Shown: piece by piece, positions 1-7,751 of the stretch
How positions within the stretch are numbered: position 1 is the stretch's first letter
How the letters are laid out: each line of letters opens with the position of its first letter
DNA from: Mycobacterium sp. DL99
GTDB lineage: Bacteria > Actinomycetota > Actinomycetes > Mycobacteriales > Mycobacteriaceae
Direction of reading: 5' to 3'
NCBI RefSeq assembly: GCF_004762045.1
Contig: NZ_SJOM01000007.1
Location: 5,259,798 to 5,323,797, forward strand
Length of the DNA: 64,000 nucleotides
Position numbers and translations under genes: made by a program
Notes under the pieces: model-generated
Database searches by the model: none
What the model was told of the DNA's origin: nothing
Seen by the model: only the letters and a program-made list of their open reading frames with translations

Positions 1-585
1 CGGGCTGCGGGATACGTCGACGAGCTCACCGCCCACGCACATCACCGACAGCCGGGGCCGTGGGTGCACCAACACCCGGTCACGCCCCACCGCGGCCAGC
101 AAGCCCACCTGGGCCGGGCCCACGATCGTGCCGGCCCGCACCGCTACGTCGCCGGGTTGCACATCGTCGCCGGTGCGCCGGACATAAGCACCCGAGCGCA
201 CGCTGCGCATGATCCGGACCCGGCTCTCACCGCCGTCGGTCCATCGCAACGGCAGCACCGCGTCGGCCAGCGTCGGCATCGGCGCGCCGGTCTGCACCCG
301 CGCGGCCTGCCGCGGCTGCAACCGGCTCGGGGTACGCGCACCCGCTTCGATCGAGCCCATCACCGGCAGGCTGATCTCACCGGCGCCGTCACCCACGGAC
401 AACACATCGACGCTGCGCACCGCGTAGCCGTCGATGGCGGCCTGATCGAATCCCGGCATCGGCCGCTCGGTGACGACCTCTTCGGCGCACATCAGGCCTT
501 GCGACTCGGCGATGGCCACTCGCACCGGCCGGGGGGCCACTGCGGCAGCCGCTACCCGAGCCTGCTGTTCCTCCACCGAACGCAC
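1..585 (-). CDS. moeA: Molybdopterin molybdenumtransferase MoeA (3' part lies beyond the window)
   Basis: MoeA inserts molybdate into adenylylated molybdopterin in molybdenum cofactor synthesis, in the cytoplasm. The first 195 codons are visible and run off the left edge. The start is GTG at 583-585, with an AGGAAGG ribosome site about 6 bases upstream. The MoeA signature PGFDQAAIDGYAV occurs at residues 44-56, followed by the family's TGAPMP-type motif (QTGAPMPTLADAVLP). The gene follows galU on the same strand after 70 bases. This is the moeA1-galU order of M. tuberculosis, so co-transcription is likely. The family is usually about 400 residues, so roughly half is missing here. The identification is secure; which moeA paralogue it is rests on synteny. 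Confidence 0.9.
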   Translation of the reverse strand, partial: MRSVEEQQARVAAAAVAPRPVRVAIAESQGLMCAEEVVTERPMPGFDQAAIDGYAVRSVDVLSVGDGAGEISLPVMGSIEAGARTPSRLQPRQAARVQTGAPMPTLADAVLPLRWTDGGESRVRIMRSVRSGAYVRRTGDDVQPGDVAVRAGTIVGPAQVGLLAAVGRDRVLVHPRPRLSVMCVGGELVDVSRSP

Positions 586-655
586 AACACGCCTTCCTAT
601 CCCATCTCCGGGCCGACGTGCGGCGTACCGGGCCAGCTCGTTGCCAGCCCTCCTG

Positions 656-1573
656 TCAGGTCAGACCCAATCGTTCGACCAACCACCGCCGCAAATCAGG
701 GCCGTAGTCGTCACGTTCCAACGCAAAGTCAACCGCAGCCTTCAGGTAGCCGCCGGGATTTCCCAGGTCGTGTCGGGCTCCGCGGTGCACAACCACATGT
801 ACCGGGTGGCCCTCTTCGATCAGCAGCGCGATGGCGTCGGTCAGCTGAATCTCCCCGCCCACCCCGCGCGAAACACGACGCAGCGCATCGAAGATCGCCC
901 GGTCGAGAAGGTAGCGGCCGGCGGCGGCGTAAGGGGACGGCGCATCGTCGGGCTTTGGCTTTTCCACCATGCCCTTGACCCGCAGCACGTTCGGATTGGC
1001 CGCGTCGGGCACGGTCTCGACGTCGAAGACGCCGTAGGCACCGATCTCGTCTCCGGGCACCTCGATGGCGCACAACACGGACCCGCCGCGCTTGGCCCGC
1101 ACCTTCGACATGGTTTCCAGAACACCGGTGGGCAGCACCAGGTCATCGGGCAGCAGCACCGCGATCGCGTCCTCGTCGGGAGCCAATGCGGCCTCGACGC
1201 AGCTGACGGCATGCCCCAGTCCCAGTGGCTCGGCCTGCACCACAGACTCGACCTTGATCAGCGCGGGAGCGCGGCGGACCTTCTCCAGCATCGTCTTCTT
1301 GCCGCGAGCCTCCAGCGTGCCCTCGAGCACCAGGTCCTCGACGAAGTGCGCGACGACGCCGTCCTTGCCTTCGGAGGTGATGATGATCAGCCGCTCGGCA
1401 CCGGCCTCAGCCGCCTCGGCCGCCACCAATTCGATGCCCGGGGTGTCGACCACCGGCAGCAATTCCTTGGGGACCGTCTTGGTTGCCGGGAGGAATCGCG
1501 TACCCAGACCGGCCGCCGGGACCACGGCCGTGTAGGGAATCGGCACCTCAGGCGCCTTGTGAGACGTGCTCAT
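656..1573 (-). CDS. galU: UTP-glucose-1-phosphate uridylyltransferase GalU
   Basis: GalU makes UDP-glucose from UTP and glucose-1-phosphate, feeding cell-wall polysaccharide, trehalose and glycolipid synthesis. The 305-aa protein has the nucleotidyltransferase signature GLGTRFLPATKTVPKELLPV at residues 22-41, containing the GxGTR loop and the lysine that contacts phosphate. Length is normal for bacterial GalU. The ATG start at 1571-1573 diverges from the cyclo-ligase gene with only 39 bases between them, so both promoters must lie in or around that gap. moeA follows downstream on the same strand. Confidence 0.95.
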   Translation of the reverse strand: MSTSHKAPEVPIPYTAVVPAAGLGTRFLPATKTVPKELLPVVDTPGIELVAAEAAEAGAERLIIITSEGKDGVVAHFVEDLVLEGTLEARGKKTMLEKVRRAPALIKVESVVQAEPLGLGHAVSCVEAALAPDEDAIAVLLPDDLVLPTGVLETMSKVRAKRGGSVLCAIEVPGDEIGAYGVFDVETVPDAANPNVLRVKGMVEKPKPDDAPSPYAAAGRYLLDRAIFDALRRVSRGVGGEIQLTDAIALLIEEGHPVHVVVHRGARHDLGNPGGYLKAAVDFALERDDYGPDLRRWLVERLGLT

Positions 1574-1612
1574 CGTTCACACACTAACGTCCGTTCTGAA
1601 AAGGTGGAGGGC

Positions 1613-2200
1613 GTGACCCCGCCGACCAAGACCGATTTGCGAACCGGCGTTCTCCGTGCAAGACGGGCCGTACCGGCCGACCGCCGCGACAGTGAGGCGC
1701 AGGCACTTTGCCGCTGGCTGCCCACCCTGGTGCGCAGCGGGCAAACGGTGTGCGCCTACGTTCCGGCGGGCTCGGAACCAGGGTCGCAGGCCCTGCTGGA
1801 CGCTCTGTTGGAACTCGGCGTGCGCGTGCTGCTTCCGGTCGCCCGCAAAGACGAGGACGGCCGGGGTTTGCCGATGCAGTGGGGGCAGTACGCGCCCGGC
1901 AAGTTGGTGGCCGCCGAGTTCGGCCTGCGCGAGCCCGCACCACCCTGGTTGCCTGCCGGACGGATCGCAGATGCCGAGGTGGTCCTCGTGCCCGCGCTGG
2001 CCGTCGACCGCAACGGGAACCGGCTGGGCCGGGGCGCCGGGTTCTACGACCGCAGCCTGATCTACGCCGCACCGCACGCACGGTTGGTCGCGGTGGTGCG
2101 TGACGACGAACTGGTCGACGAATTGCCCGCCGATCCCCACGACGTACGAATGACACATGCTCTGACGCCGTCGGGCGGAATCGTGACGTTGCAGCGCTGA
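1613..2200 (+). CDS. 5-formyltetrahydrofolate cyclo-ligase (methenyltetrahydrofolate synthetase)
   Basis: The enzyme converts 5-formyl-THF to 5,10-methenyl-THF with ATP, recycling the storage or inhibitory folate. The 195-aa product ends with the family motif GRGAGFYDR at residues 139-147, which forms part of the ATP site. A much longer open frame extends upstream across galU, but it is only an antisense shadow. The GTG at 1613 was chosen because it follows an A/G-rich ribosome site (AAGGTGGAGG, 1601-1610), lies just past the divergent galU start, and gives the family length. The M. tuberculosis counterpart by synteny is Rv0992c. Confidence 0.9.
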   Translation: MTPPTKTDLRTGVLRARRAVPADRRDSEAQALCRWLPTLVRSGQTVCAYVPAGSEPGSQALLDALLELGVRVLLPVARKDEDGRGLPMQWGQYAPGKLVAAEFGLREPAPPWLPAGRIADAEVVLVPALAVDRNGNRLGRGAGFYDRSLIYAAPHARLVAVVRDDELVDELPADPHDVRMTHALTPSGGIVTLQR

Positions 2201-2329
2201 CTCGTCGGGCCGGGCCGTACCACCCGGATTCGGCAGCTGTCTGAACGAGCCGGGTCAGATTCCGACAGTTTCAGCCCGAATTCGGCTCCGCCGACCGGTC
2301 GCCGGGCATAGCGTTCACTTCTGTCCGCT

Positions 2330-2345
2330 TGTGACCTGAGTCACA
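2330..2345. promoter_or_regulatory. CRP-like operator upstream of the amino acid permease
   Basis: TGTGACCTGAGTCACA matches the CRP half-sites TGTGA-N6-TCACA at all ten defined positions. The dyad extends one more base on each side (2329-2346). It ends 25 bases before the permease ATG. A possible -10 (TAGCGT, 2308-2313) lies upstream of it, which would put the site at or after the transcription start and suggest repression. This is inferred from sequence only. Confidence 0.5.
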
Positions 2346-2370
2346 AATGACGGAGGAGGACGGTGCGCAC

Positions 2371-4218
2371 ATGGGCGACACACCCGCATTGAAAAAGGCG
2401 CTCAGTCAGCGACAGTTGACGATGATCGCCATCGGCGGCGTGATCGGCGCCGGCCTGTTCGTCGGCTCCGGGGTGGTGATCGGCGCTACCGGGCCCGGCT
2501 CATTCATCACCTATGCGCTGGCCGGCGTCCTGGTCATCATGGTGATGCGGATGCTGGCCGAGATGGCGGTGGCCAATCCGTCGACCGGCTCGTTCGCCGA
2601 TTACGCGCGCAACTCGCTGGGCAACTGGGCGGGATTCTCCGTCGGCTGGCTGTACTGGTACTTCTGGGTGATCGTCGTCGGCTTCGAAGCCATTGCGGGA
2701 GCCAAGATCATCCAGTTCTGGGTGGACGTACCCATCTGGCTGACGGCACTGCTCCTGTTGATCGCGATGACGGCGACCAACCTGTTCTCGGTGTCGTCCT
2801 TCGGTGAATTCGAGTACTGGTTCGCCGGCATCAAGGTGGCGGCAATCCTGGCGTTCATCGGCTTGGGGGCTCTCTTCGTTTTCGGGCTGTGGCCCAACAA
2901 GGACATGGACTTCTCCAACCTGACCTCCCACGGCGGGTTCTTCCCGATGGGCGCGATGGCCGTCACCGTCGGCGTGGTGACGGTGATCTTCTCGATGGTC
3001 GGGGCGGAGATCGCCACCATCGCCGCCGCCGAGTCCGCCGATCCCGAGCGGGCGGTCGCCAAGGCCGCCAACTCGGTCATCTTGCGGATCGCGATCTTCT
3101 TCGTCGGCTCGGCATTCCTGATCACGACGATCCTGCCGTGGGATCACTTCAAGAAGGACGCCGCGGGCAACGTCGCGTCACCGTTCGTCTCGGTGTTCAC
3201 CGAGATGGGTATCCCCTACGCCGATCACATCATGAATGCGGTGGTGCTCACTGCAGTGCTGAGCTGCCTGAACTCGGGGATGTACACCGCATCGCGCATG
3301 CTGTTCGTGCTTGCTGCCCGCCGCGAGGCGCCGCCACAGTTGGTCGCGGTGACCCGGCGCGGCGTTCCGGCTCCGGCGATTCTGACCTCCTCGGTCATCG
3401 GCTTCCTGTGTGTGATCGCAGCAGCGTTCTGGCCGGACACCATCTTCGCGTTCCTGCTGAATTCCAGCGGCGCGGTGATCCTGTTCGTCTACCTACTCAT
3501 CTGCATCTCGCAGATTGTGCTGCGGTACCGCAGTTCCCCGGACCAGCTCAAGGTGAAGATGTGGTTGTTCCCGGTGCTGTCGTTGCTCACCGCCGCGGCC
3601 ATTTTCGGAATCCTTATCCAGATGTACGTACAGGGCGGGGACAACCGGAAGGCCCTGACACTGAGCGTGGCGTCCTGGGCCGTGGTGATCCTGCTTTTCC
3701 TGGCCAACCGCTGGTTCATCGGGCACCGGCCCGAGGTGGCCGGGGTGTCCCCGGAACCCGGCGCCGAACATCCGCACCGAGTGTTGGTGTTGGCCAACGA
3801 GACTGTCGAATCCAACGAACTTCTCGACGAGCTACGGCGCATCGGCGCGGACCGCGACGCGCTGTATCAGGTCGTGGTGCCCGCCAGTCCGATCGACACC
3901 GGGGTGGCCGCCACCCATGGTCCACTCGACATCTCGGAGGCCACCACGCGTGCGGCCCAGCGCCGCCTCGATCAGACACTGAGCACGCTGCGTTCCGAGC
4001 AGTTGAAGGCCGACGGTGAGTTGGGTGACTACCGCCCGCTGCGGGCACTGGCCCATGCGGTCGAGACGTTCCGGCCCGACCAGATCGTGATCTCAACTCT
4101 GCCGCCGGAGGATTCGGTGTGGCACCGTTTCGATGTCGTCGACCGGGCCCGCACCGAATACCAGATCCCGGTTACCCATGTGGTGTCGCGCATGCGCACC
4201 CAGGAGCATGCGTCGTGA
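2371..4218 (+). CDS. APC-family amino acid permease with C-terminal USP-like cytosolic domain
   Basis: This is a probable amino acid/proton symporter of the amino acid-polyamine-organocation superfamily (GabP/AAT group). It opens with the family motif IGGVIGAGLFVGSG near residues 20-33 and has about twelve hydrophobic segments up to about residue 460. A soluble tail of about 150 residues (from HPHRVLVLANETV) then looks like a universal-stress-protein Rossmann domain. The start ATG 2371 is preferred over ATG 2347 because a strong GGAGGAGGA (2352-2360) lies 10 bases before it. Its stop overlaps the start of the next gene, which encodes a two-domain USP, so the permease and USP are translationally coupled. 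Substrate is unknown. Confidence 0.85.
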   Translation: MGDTPALKKALSQRQLTMIAIGGVIGAGLFVGSGVVIGATGPGSFITYALAGVLVIMVMRMLAEMAVANPSTGSFADYARNSLGNWAGFSVGWLYWYFWVIVVGFEAIAGAKIIQFWVDVPIWLTALLLLIAMTATNLFSVSSFGEFEYWFAGIKVAAILAFIGLGALFVFGLWPNKDMDFSNLTSHGGFFPMGAMAVTVGVVTVIFSMVGAEIATIAAAESADPERAVAKAANSVILRIAIFFVGSAFLITTILPWDHFKKDAAGNVASPFVSVFTEMGIPYADHIMNAVVLTAVLSCLNSGMYTASRMLFVLAARREAPPQLVAVTRRGVPAPAILTSSVIGFLCVIAAAFWPDTIFAFLLNSSGAVILFVYLLICISQIVLRYRSSPDQLKVKMWLFPVLSLLTAAAIFGILIQMYVQGGDNRKALTLSVASWAVVILLFLANRWFIGHRPEVAGVSPEPGAEHPHRVLVLANETVESNELLDELRRIGADRDALYQVVVPASPIDTGVAATHGPLDISEATTRAAQRRLDQTLSTLRSEQLKADGELGDYRPLRALAHAVETFRPDQIVISTLPPEDSVWHRFDVVDRARTEYQIPVTHVVSRMRTQEHAS

Positions 4219-5102
4219 CCATCCTGGCGGCATTCAGTGCCAGTCGGCACAGCAGCGCACCGCTGAATCTGGCCATCCAGCTCGCCCGTACCACCGGCGA
4301 GAAGGTCATCGCCGCGGCGGTGGTGGAGCGGGCCTGGCCACCACGCGACGACCCGGTCGAGGGCGAGTATCTGGCGTATGTCCGCGAGCAGGCCACACAG
4401 GCGTTGCAGCGCGCGGTCGCGGTGCTGCCCATCGACCTCGACGTCACCCCCGTCGTGCACGAATCCACGTCGATACCAACCGGTTTGATCGAGCTCGCGG
4501 ATGCCCACCGGGCGACTGTGGTGTCGGTCGGCTCATCCTCGTCGGGAATGATCGGCCGGGTCGCGTTGGGCAGCGTCACCGAGCGTCTGGTCCACACCGC
4601 CCGGGTGCCGGTGGTCTTCGCGCCGCGCGGGTACAACCAGACCGACGCCCCCATCCGCCGCCTCACCGCGGCCTACGGCGGGGAAGCTGACGTCAACGGG
4701 CTCATCCCGGCCACCGCCGAGCTGGCCGCGTCGTGGAAGGCCAAGCTGCGCATCGTCTCGTTCACGGTCCGCAACACCGCGGCATTCGCCGGCACCATCG
4801 AATCCTCGGCCGAGGAATTGGTGGTCCAGCAGTGGTCACGGCGAACCATTGCCGAGATCACCAAGCAGCTCAACGCCATTCGAGATCAGATGGCGGTTCC
4901 GGACGTCGACGTGGTGGTCGGCGCCGGCCACGACTGGAACACCGCTGTGCAGAGCATCGGGTGGGACACCGGGGACATGCTGGTGCTCGGCTCCGGTGCG
5001 GCCGCCCCGAGTGCGCAGGTGTTCCTCGGCTCGGCCGCGGGAAAGATCCTGCGGCACTCGCCGGTTCCGGTGATGATCGCGCCGCGTTACCAGCCGGGCT
5101 AG
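4215..5102 (+). CDS. Universal stress protein, tandem two-domain type
   Basis: The 295-aa protein has two USP domains, residues about 1-137 and 150-292. Each ends in the nucleotide-binding pattern of glycines followed by G-S: GSSSSGMIGRVALGSV in the first, GSGAAAPSAQVFLGSA in the second. Such proteins bind ATP or cAMP-type ligands and act in stress or dormancy. The GTG start (4215) overlaps the permease TGA in a GTGA junction, so the two are coupled. A role in gating or regulating the permease, which itself carries a USP-like tail, is a reasonable guess but unproven. Confidence 0.85.
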   Translation: MTILAAFSASRHSSAPLNLAIQLARTTGEKVIAAAVVERAWPPRDDPVEGEYLAYVREQATQALQRAVAVLPIDLDVTPVVHESTSIPTGLIELADAHRATVVSVGSSSSGMIGRVALGSVTERLVHTARVPVVFAPRGYNQTDAPIRRLTAAYGGEADVNGLIPATAELAASWKAKLRIVSFTVRNTAAFAGTIESSAEELVVQQWSRRTIAEITKQLNAIRDQMAVPDVDVVVGAGHDWNTAVQSIGWDTGDMLVLGSGAAAPSAQVFLGSAAGKILRHSPVPVMIAPRYQPG

Positions 5103-5105
5103 CAG

Positions 5106-5172
5106 CCTGGCGCCAGGGACATCGGGTGCTTACACCGAGGATTCCAGTCACTATTGAGCAGCGATCCTCGGT
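5106..5172. terminator. Inverted repeats between convergent genes, probable terminator
   Basis: Two dyads lie between the USP gene (+) and the HNH gene (-): a perfect 12-base palindrome CCTGGCGCCAGG (5106-5117), and a 9-base inverted repeat ACCGAGGAT / ATCCTCGGT (5134-5142, 5164-5172) with a 21-base loop. No clear T-tract follows. A terminator role fits the convergent arrangement. Confidence 0.4.
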
Positions 5173-5197
5173 TTAGCGTTCAGCACAGACCGGCGGG

Positions 5198-5959
5198 CTA
5201 GCAGTTGTTCAGCACCGCCGCCATGGCGTCCTTCTCTTTCGCCGAGACCCAGAGCTGGTAGGCGGTTTTCACCTCGACCTGGCGGGCCACGAACTCGCAG
5301 CGGAACGCGACATTGGGCGGTAGCCAGCTGGCCGCGTCGCGGAATGCCTTGTCGAAGTTGGGTTGCGCGGCCACCGCGATCAGGTTGCGTGGATCGTTCG
5401 CGAAATCCCTGCGCCGCTGCGGATCCCAGGTGCGCGCCCCCTTGTACCAGGCGTCCGACAACGACACCAGGTGGTCGATCTGCACCGTGCCGGAGGTGTC
5501 GGGCCCGCGGGTGAACGGGATCTCCGCACCGGTGTAGGGGTCGTGCAGCACACCGCTGGCGGCGTAGCAGGTCCCGGGGCGGACGGTCAGCTGGGCCAGG
5601 TCGCGGCGCAGGATGTCGTCACGGGTATTGCAGCCGTTGTGGCCGAACTCGACGTTGACGTCGTCGCTCCAGGCCTCCCCGAAGCGGGACCGGGCGTAGT
5701 CGGTGTCACGGTCCCAGCCTTTGACCGGCAGCCCCGCCAACAGCGCGCGGGCGTGGTCATAGCCGGGAGTCTGCGGTGTCGGCTGCCTGACCTGACCGGT
5801 GGTCGGAGGCGGGGCTGAAGGCTGGGCCGGCGGGTCGGCCTGACGCATCCGGGCCACCACGAGCACGGCCAGCACCGCCAGGACTACCGCCACCACGAGC
5901 AGTACCGCTAATCTTCCGGTGCGCCGGCGCCGGCGGCCCGCGGGAATGACATGGCCCAC
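5198..5959 (-). CDS. Membrane-anchored HNH/DUF1524-family protein
   Basis: The 253-aa protein has a basic N-terminus, one hydrophobic segment (about residues 17-38), a proline-rich linker, then a globular domain of the DUF1524/HNH nuclease-like type. The core motif is the IDHLVSLSDAWYKGA stretch with its histidine, followed by the downstream FANDPRNLIAV block with D-P-R-N typical of the fold. The domain is predicted to be extracytoplasmic. Start is GTG at 5957-5959 with no obvious ribosome site, possibly leaderless. It diverges from ruc across a CIRCE element only 9 bases upstream of this start, so HrcA may control both. Nuclease activity is inferred from the fold only. Confidence 0.75.
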   Translation of the reverse strand: MGHVIPAGRRRRRTGRLAVLLVVAVVLAVLAVLVVARMRQADPPAQPSAPPPTTGQVRQPTPQTPGYDHARALLAGLPVKGWDRDTDYARSRFGEAWSDDVNVEFGHNGCNTRDDILRRDLAQLTVRPGTCYAASGVLHDPYTGAEIPFTRGPDTSGTVQIDHLVSLSDAWYKGARTWDPQRRRDFANDPRNLIAVAAQPNFDKAFRDAASWLPPNVAFRCEFVARQVEVKTAYQLWVSAKEKDAMAAVLNNC

Positions 5960-5968
5960 GTAGCGGTT

Positions 5969-5995
5969 CTAGCACTTGAGCCGGTAGAGTGCTAA
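5969..5995. promoter_or_regulatory. CIRCE element (HrcA operator)
   Basis: The arms CTAGCACTT (5969-5977) and GAGTGCTAA (5987-5995) are separated by nine bases. This matches the CIRCE consensus TTAGCACTC-N9-GAGTGCTAA, with a perfect right arm and two mismatches on the left. It sits in the 63-base gap between the divergent HNH gene and ruc. HrcA is known to control the Rv0991c region in M. tuberculosis, consistent with this site. Confidence 0.85.
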
Positions 5996-6022
5996 CAAGT
6001 TTGACCAACTCGGAGGGTTTTC

Positions 6023-6355
6023 GTGCCTACCTATTCCTACGCGTGCACTGAGTGCGGCAATCGGTTCGACGCGGTGCAGGCATTCAGCGACGACGCGCTG
6101 ACCACCTGCCCCAAGTGCTCCGGCAAGCTGCGCAAGCTCTTTGGCTCGGTCGGAGTGGTGTTCAAGGGCAGCGGCTTCTACCGCACCGACAACCGCGAGT
6201 CGGGCAAGAGCTCGTCCAACGGCGCACCCTCGAAGAGCTCGGAGAGCAGCTCGTCGAGCACGTCCTCGGACTCGTCATCTTCCTCGAGCGCGTCTTCGTC
6301 CTCGAGTTCGTCCGGCAGCTCCAGCTCCGCCCCCGCCGCGGCCGCTTCCAGCTAG
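6023..6355 (+). CDS. ruc: Redox-regulated chaperone Ruc (FmdB zinc-ribbon protein, Rv0991c type)
   Basis: The 110-aa protein has an FmdB-type zinc ribbon: CxxC at residues 8-11 and CPKC at 29-32. A disordered serine-rich tail from about residue 60 to the end follows. This is the architecture of M. tuberculosis Rv0991c (Ruc), a chaperone that binds unfolded protein when its cysteines are oxidised and cooperates with the Hsp70 system. The start is GTG at 6023 with GGAGGG 5 bases upstream. The CIRCE element upstream predicts induction by heat through HrcA. The tail is longer in serine runs than I would expect for a folded domain and is probably fully disordered. Confidence 0.88.
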   Translation: MPTYSYACTECGNRFDAVQAFSDDALTTCPKCSGKLRKLFGSVGVVFKGSGFYRTDNRESGKSSSNGAPSKSSESSSSSTSSDSSSSSSASSSSSSSGSSSSAPAAAASS

Positions 6356-6425
6356 CTCCAGAAGTTATCCACAGGACGGCGAAGACGCCGTTCTCACCCG
6401 GCCGTCGCGCGCCTACCGTGGCGCC

Positions 6426-7085
6426 ATGGCCGAATCACTCAACCCGCCACCTTGGCGTCGGCTGACTGCTGCCCGGCCCGATTGGACCCGCACGGTGGCC
6501 ACTCGCCGCGCCGCGGCAGCCGCGCTGGTGGTGTTGGCCGCCATCGCGGCCCTGCGCTCCGATCCGCGGGGCGAGTACACCGAGATCGCGGTGGCTACCC
6601 ACGACCTGTCCCCCGGCGTCGCGTTGACCGCCGCCGACGTACGACTGGAACGCCGCAGCACAGCCACTGTGCCCGACGGCGCCCAACGTGACGTGGCCCC
6701 GGTGATCGGTGCGACGCTGACCGCCCCGGCACGTCGTGGCGAGGTCCTCACCGATGTCCGGCTGCTCGGGTCACGGCTGGCCGAATCGGCCGCGGGCCCG
6801 GATGCCCGGATCGTGCCGCTCAAACTCAGCGATACCGCGCTGCTCGATCTGATCCGCCCCGGCGACGTGGTCGACGTGCTGACGGTGACGGCCGATCGGG
6901 ACGACACGCAGCCGGCCCGGCCGGTCGTGGTGGCCTCTGGGGCGGTGGTGGTGCTGGTCTCGGAGAAGGCCCGCGGGGCCGGAGTGGGCAGCGACCGCGT
7001 GGCCCTGGTGGCCCTGCCCGCACGCTCAGCCAACGAGGTCGCGGCCACCAGCCTGGTGCAGACCGTCACGATGACCATCCACTGA
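6426..7085 (+). CDS. SAF-domain protein (CpaB/RcpC-like), membrane anchored
   Basis: The 219-aa protein has a short cytosolic N-terminus, one transmembrane segment (about residues 29-45, AAAAALVVLAAIAAL), and an SAF domain. The block VATHDLSPGVALTAADVRLERR is typical of Flp-pilus assembly CpaB/RcpC proteins. The C-terminal half resembles the rest of the RcpC fold (IRPGDVVDVL). No pilus genes are nearby, so its partner is unknown. ATG 6426 is the first in-frame start after the ruc stop. A weak ribosome site and 70 bases of spacing leave it unclear whether it is read from the ruc promoter. Confidence 0.7.
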   Translation: MAESLNPPPWRRLTAARPDWTRTVATRRAAAAALVVLAAIAALRSDPRGEYTEIAVATHDLSPGVALTAADVRLERRSTATVPDGAQRDVAPVIGATLTAPARRGEVLTDVRLLGSRLAESAAGPDARIVPLKLSDTALLDLIRPGDVVDVLTVTADRDDTQPARPVVVASGAVVVLVSEKARGAGVGSDRVALVALPARSANEVAATSLVQTVTMTIH

Positions 7086-7221
7086 ATACGACTCTCACTG
7101 TCGCACAACATAATTCGTTCGCTACGAAGATGTTGACCGACAATCGCCCGGCCATTCGGCCAACTCGGTTACTGTTTGCTTGTCGCACCGAAAACACCAC
7201 ACTGCAGGAAGGTTCCTGAGC

Positions 7222-7683
7222 ATGTTGAAGGGCTTCAAAGAGTTTCTGTCTCGCGGCAACGTCATCGATCTTGCGGTTGCTGTGGTCATCGGCGCCGCCT
7301 TCACGGGCCTGGTCACCGCCTTCACCGAAAAGGTGGTCCAGCCACTGATCGACCGGATCGGCGCCGGCCCCGGCAAGGAATACGGCATCCTCAAGATCTC
7401 ACTGGGCGGTGATCCCGAGACGTTCATCGACTTCAACGCCGTCCTGTCGGCCTTCATCAACTTCATCCTGGTGGCCGCGGTGATCTACTTCGTCATCGTC
7501 CTGCCGTACAAGAAGCTGCGTGAGCGCGGCGAGGTCGAACAGGCCCAGGACACCGAGCTGAGCCTCCTGACCGAGATCCGCGATCTGCTGTCCGAGAATG
7601 GCAATACCGGCAAGCATGTGACCGGACCTGGCACCGGCCCCAGCCCGGACACCGCCAAGCACACCAGTGCAGACCGCTCCTGA
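7222..7683 (+). CDS. mscL: Large-conductance mechanosensitive channel MscL
   Basis: MscL is a pentameric inner-membrane channel opening under membrane tension during osmotic downshock. The 153-aa protein begins MLKGFKEFLSRGNVIDLAVAVVIGAAF, the conserved N-terminal amphipathic helix and TM1. TM2 (FINFILVAAVIYFVIVLPYKKL) and a charged cytoplasmic helix bundle follow. An AGGAAGG site (7205-7211) precedes ATG 7222. The upstream in-frame codons lack a ribosome site. A strong hairpin ends the transcript. Neighbour order matches the Rv0985c region. Confidence 0.95.
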   Translation: MLKGFKEFLSRGNVIDLAVAVVIGAAFTGLVTAFTEKVVQPLIDRIGAGPGKEYGILKISLGGDPETFIDFNAVLSAFINFILVAAVIYFVIVLPYKKLRERGEVEQAQDTELSLLTEIRDLLSENGNTGKHVTGPGTGPSPDTAKHTSADRS

Positions 7684-7702
7684 CGGAGCAACACCCGGAT
7701 AT

Positions 7703-7738
7703 GAAAGCAGCCCCTGGATTTCTCCAGGGGCTGCTTTC
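7703..7738. terminator. Strong bidirectional terminator hairpin between mscL and the porin gene
   Basis: A perfect 16-base stem (7703-7718 with 7723-7738) has a 4-base TTTC loop, and the stem begins GAAAGCAGCC. The stem's terminal A/T bases lie at both ends, so it can stop both mscL (+) and the porin gene (-). Confidence 0.85.
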
Positions 7739-7751
7739 GTTGAGGCCTAGC

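Noticed and set aside
470..1612. Plus-strand open frame of several hundred codons running into the cyclo-ligase gene
   Set aside because: It is antisense to galU and moeA, low-complexity Arg/His-rich, and has no ribosome site. Only the part from 1613 is a real gene.
6365..6373. TTATCCACA, identical to a DnaA box
   Set aside because: It is a single copy in a short gap between ruc and the SAF gene, with no AT-rich unwinding region or box cluster. It is not an origin.
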